6,662 nt of DNA from Parcubacteria group bacterium (GTDB lineage Bacteria; Patescibacteriota; Patescibacteriia; UBA2169). The notes beneath the pieces are model-generated. The model searched no databases. It saw only the letters and a list, made by a program, of their open reading frames with translations, and was not told the origin of the DNA. The stretch spans positions 1 through 6,662 of the forward strand of contig JACOVK010000036.1 of the NCBI GenBank assembly GCA_016177305.1. Direction: 5' to 3'. Positions 5,434-6,662 of the stretch are shown here, piece after piece. Position numbers and translations under genes: made by a program. Every line of letters begins with the position of its first letter. The stretch's first letter is position 1.

Positions 5434-6662
5434 ATGTCTTTTTTAAAGAAATACAGAGCCATTCTCATCAGCGCAATTATCATCGCCGCCGCATTTGTGG
5501 GCGGTTTTTACCTGGGCAAAAGCGAGCGCGAAATTGTGGTGGTCAACAGCAAAGGCGAGCCCGCGGAATCGGGCGAAGTCACCATCCGCCCGAGCCAGGT
5601 CAAAGAATACCTGGGCAGGGACGTTGACTTTGACCTATTCACCCAGGTCTGGGGCCTGCTCAAGAAGCAGTACGTGGACCAGCCCGTCTCCGAAACCAAG
5701 CTCTTCTACGGCGCCTTGCAGGGCATGGTAGCAAGCCTGGATGACCCGTACTCCGTGTTTTTGGAGCCCCAGATTTCCGAGGAGTTCACCGAGTCTTTGA
5801 ACGGCCGGTTTGAGGGCATTGGCGCGGAAATCGCGCTCAAGCGCGAGCAGTTGACTGTGGTGGCCCCTTTGGACGGCTCCCCGGCCGAAGCGGCTGGCTT
5901 GAAGGCGCGCGACGTGATTACGGACATTGACGGCGAATCTACCCAAGATCTGACGCTTGACGAGGCCGTGAACCGCATCCGGGGCGAGAAAGGAACCACC
6001 GTGGTGCTCACCGTGGCGCGCGAGGGCGAAGACGCGCCCCTTGACATCCACATCATCCGCGACACCATCAGCGTCAAGAGCGTTTCCTGGGAGATGCAGG
6101 AGGGCTCCATCGCCTACGTGTATTTGCGCAACTTCAACGCGGACACCGCGCGCGCGTTTAAGGCAATCCAGCGGGAGGTGGTGAGCGAGAGCCCTGCGGC
6201 CATCATCTTTGACCTGCGGAACAATCCCGGAGGATTTCTGCAGACCTCGGTTGACGTTGCATCAGCCTGGGTTCCGGAAGGCGGCACCGTGGTGATTGAG
6301 CGCTCGGTGGACGGTTCCACCACGTACACGGCAACCGGCAGCCCGCTCTTTGCGGGCATACCCACGGTGGTGCTCGTGAACGCTGGCAGCGCCTCGGCTT
6401 CGGAGATTGTCGCGGGCGCCCTGCAGGACCATGGCCTCGGCCGCGTCATCGGCGAGCAGACGTTCGGCAAGGGGTCCGTGCAGGTGCTGGAGGATCTGCC
6501 GGACGGCTCAAGCGTCAAGTTTACGGTGGCCAAGTGGTTTACGCCCAAGAACCGATCCATCAACGAAGAAGGCATTACCCCGGACGAAGTCATAGAGCTT
6601 TCCGAAGAAGACTTTGGCGAGGACCGGGATCCGCAGATGGACCGGGCGCTGGAATACTTGCG
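5434..6662 (+). CDS. C-terminal processing protease, S41 family with PDZ domain (3' end missing)
   Basis: This is a CtpA/Prc-type serine protease, of the family that trims or degrades extracytoplasmic proteins from their C-termini. The frame stays open from ATG 5434 to the window end, giving 409 complete codons. Seen directly: a short basic N-terminus (KKYR) and a membrane segment at about residues 9-28, then an N-terminal helical region containing DDPYSVFLEP (about 103-112). A PDZ domain (about 126-211) starts at FEGIGAEI and includes GLKARDVITDIDG. The S41 catalytic domain follows, with DLRNNPGG (260-267), NAGSASASE with the probable nucleophile Ser321, and GEQTFGKGSVQ with the general base Lys346. 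The Ser-Lys spacing of 25 equals Ser430/Lys455 of E. coli Prc. GITPDEVIEL near the end matches the usual close of the catalytic domain. Catalytic parts are intact; substrates are unknown. It is transcribed codirectionally after murA. Confidence 0.93.
   Translation, partial: MSFLKKYRAILISAIIIAAAFVGGFYLGKSEREIVVVNSKGEPAESGEVTIRPSQVKEYLGRDVDFDLFTQVWGLLKKQYVDQPVSETKLFYGALQGMVASLDDPYSVFLEPQISEEFTESLNGRFEGIGAEIALKREQLTVVAPLDGSPAEAAGLKARDVITDIDGESTQDLTLDEAVNRIRGEKGTTVVLTVAREGEDAPLDIHIIRDTISVKSVSWEMQEGSIAYVYLRNFNADTARAFKAIQREVVSESPAAIIFDLRNNPGGFLQTSVDVASAWVPEGGTVVIERSVDGSTTYTATGSPLFAGIPTVVLVNAGSASASEIVAGALQDHGLGRVIGEQTFGKGSVQVLEDLPDGSSVKFTVAKWFTPKNRSINEEGITPDEVIELSEEDFGEDRDPQMDRALEYL

Overview
The window looks like a piece of a compact bacterial chromosome. 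It holds a nucleotide-sugar (dTDP-L-rhamnose) gene block, a membrane-anchored PEGA/beta-propeller protein, the peptidoglycan enzyme MurA and a C-terminal processing protease. The style of the PEGA protein and of the short-anchored S41 protease, the near absence of intergenic DNA and the weak or missing Shine-Dalgarno sequences recall Candidate Phyla Radiation (Patescibacteria/Parcubacteria-like) genomes. This placement is recalled family resemblance, not a search result. TGA is used as a stop codon (twice, in ATGA overlaps), so a recoded UGA=Gly lineage is unlikely.

Layout. Positions 1-78: the last 25 codons of an unrecognised plus-strand gene. Positions 75-1082: rmlB; 1079-1927: rmlD. These three are chained by 4-base ATGA stop/start overlaps. 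After a 46-base gap containing a perfect GC-rich hairpin comes a short-form rmlA (1974-2696). Together the three rml genes encode three of the four steps from glucose-1-phosphate to dTDP-L-rhamnose; rmlC (3,5-epimerase) is not in the window. Positions 2661-4100, minus strand: a PEGA-domain protein whose 3' end overlaps rmlA by 36 bases and whose start codon directly abuts that of murA (4101-5363, plus) in the hexamer CATATG. Then 70 bases with a plausible sigma70-type promoter and a 12-base direct repeat lead into a PDZ/S41 protease (5434 onward), cut off by the window end.

How they work together. RmlA, RmlB and RmlD are cytoplasmic enzymes supplying an activated sugar for surface glycans. 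MurA starts UDP-MurNAc synthesis for peptidoglycan. The PEGA protein and the S41 protease each have one N-terminal membrane segment and probably act outside the membrane. The window is therefore an envelope-biogenesis neighbourhood.

No RNA genes, CRISPR array, mobile element or clear intrinsic terminator were seen, and there is no gene-free stretch over 300 bases. I found no convincing previously undescribed system. The points most worth a second look are the zero-gap divergent starts of the PEGA gene and murA, the hairpin that buries the purine-rich ribosome-binding region of rmlA, the absent rmlC, and the uncharacterised PEGA/propeller protein.
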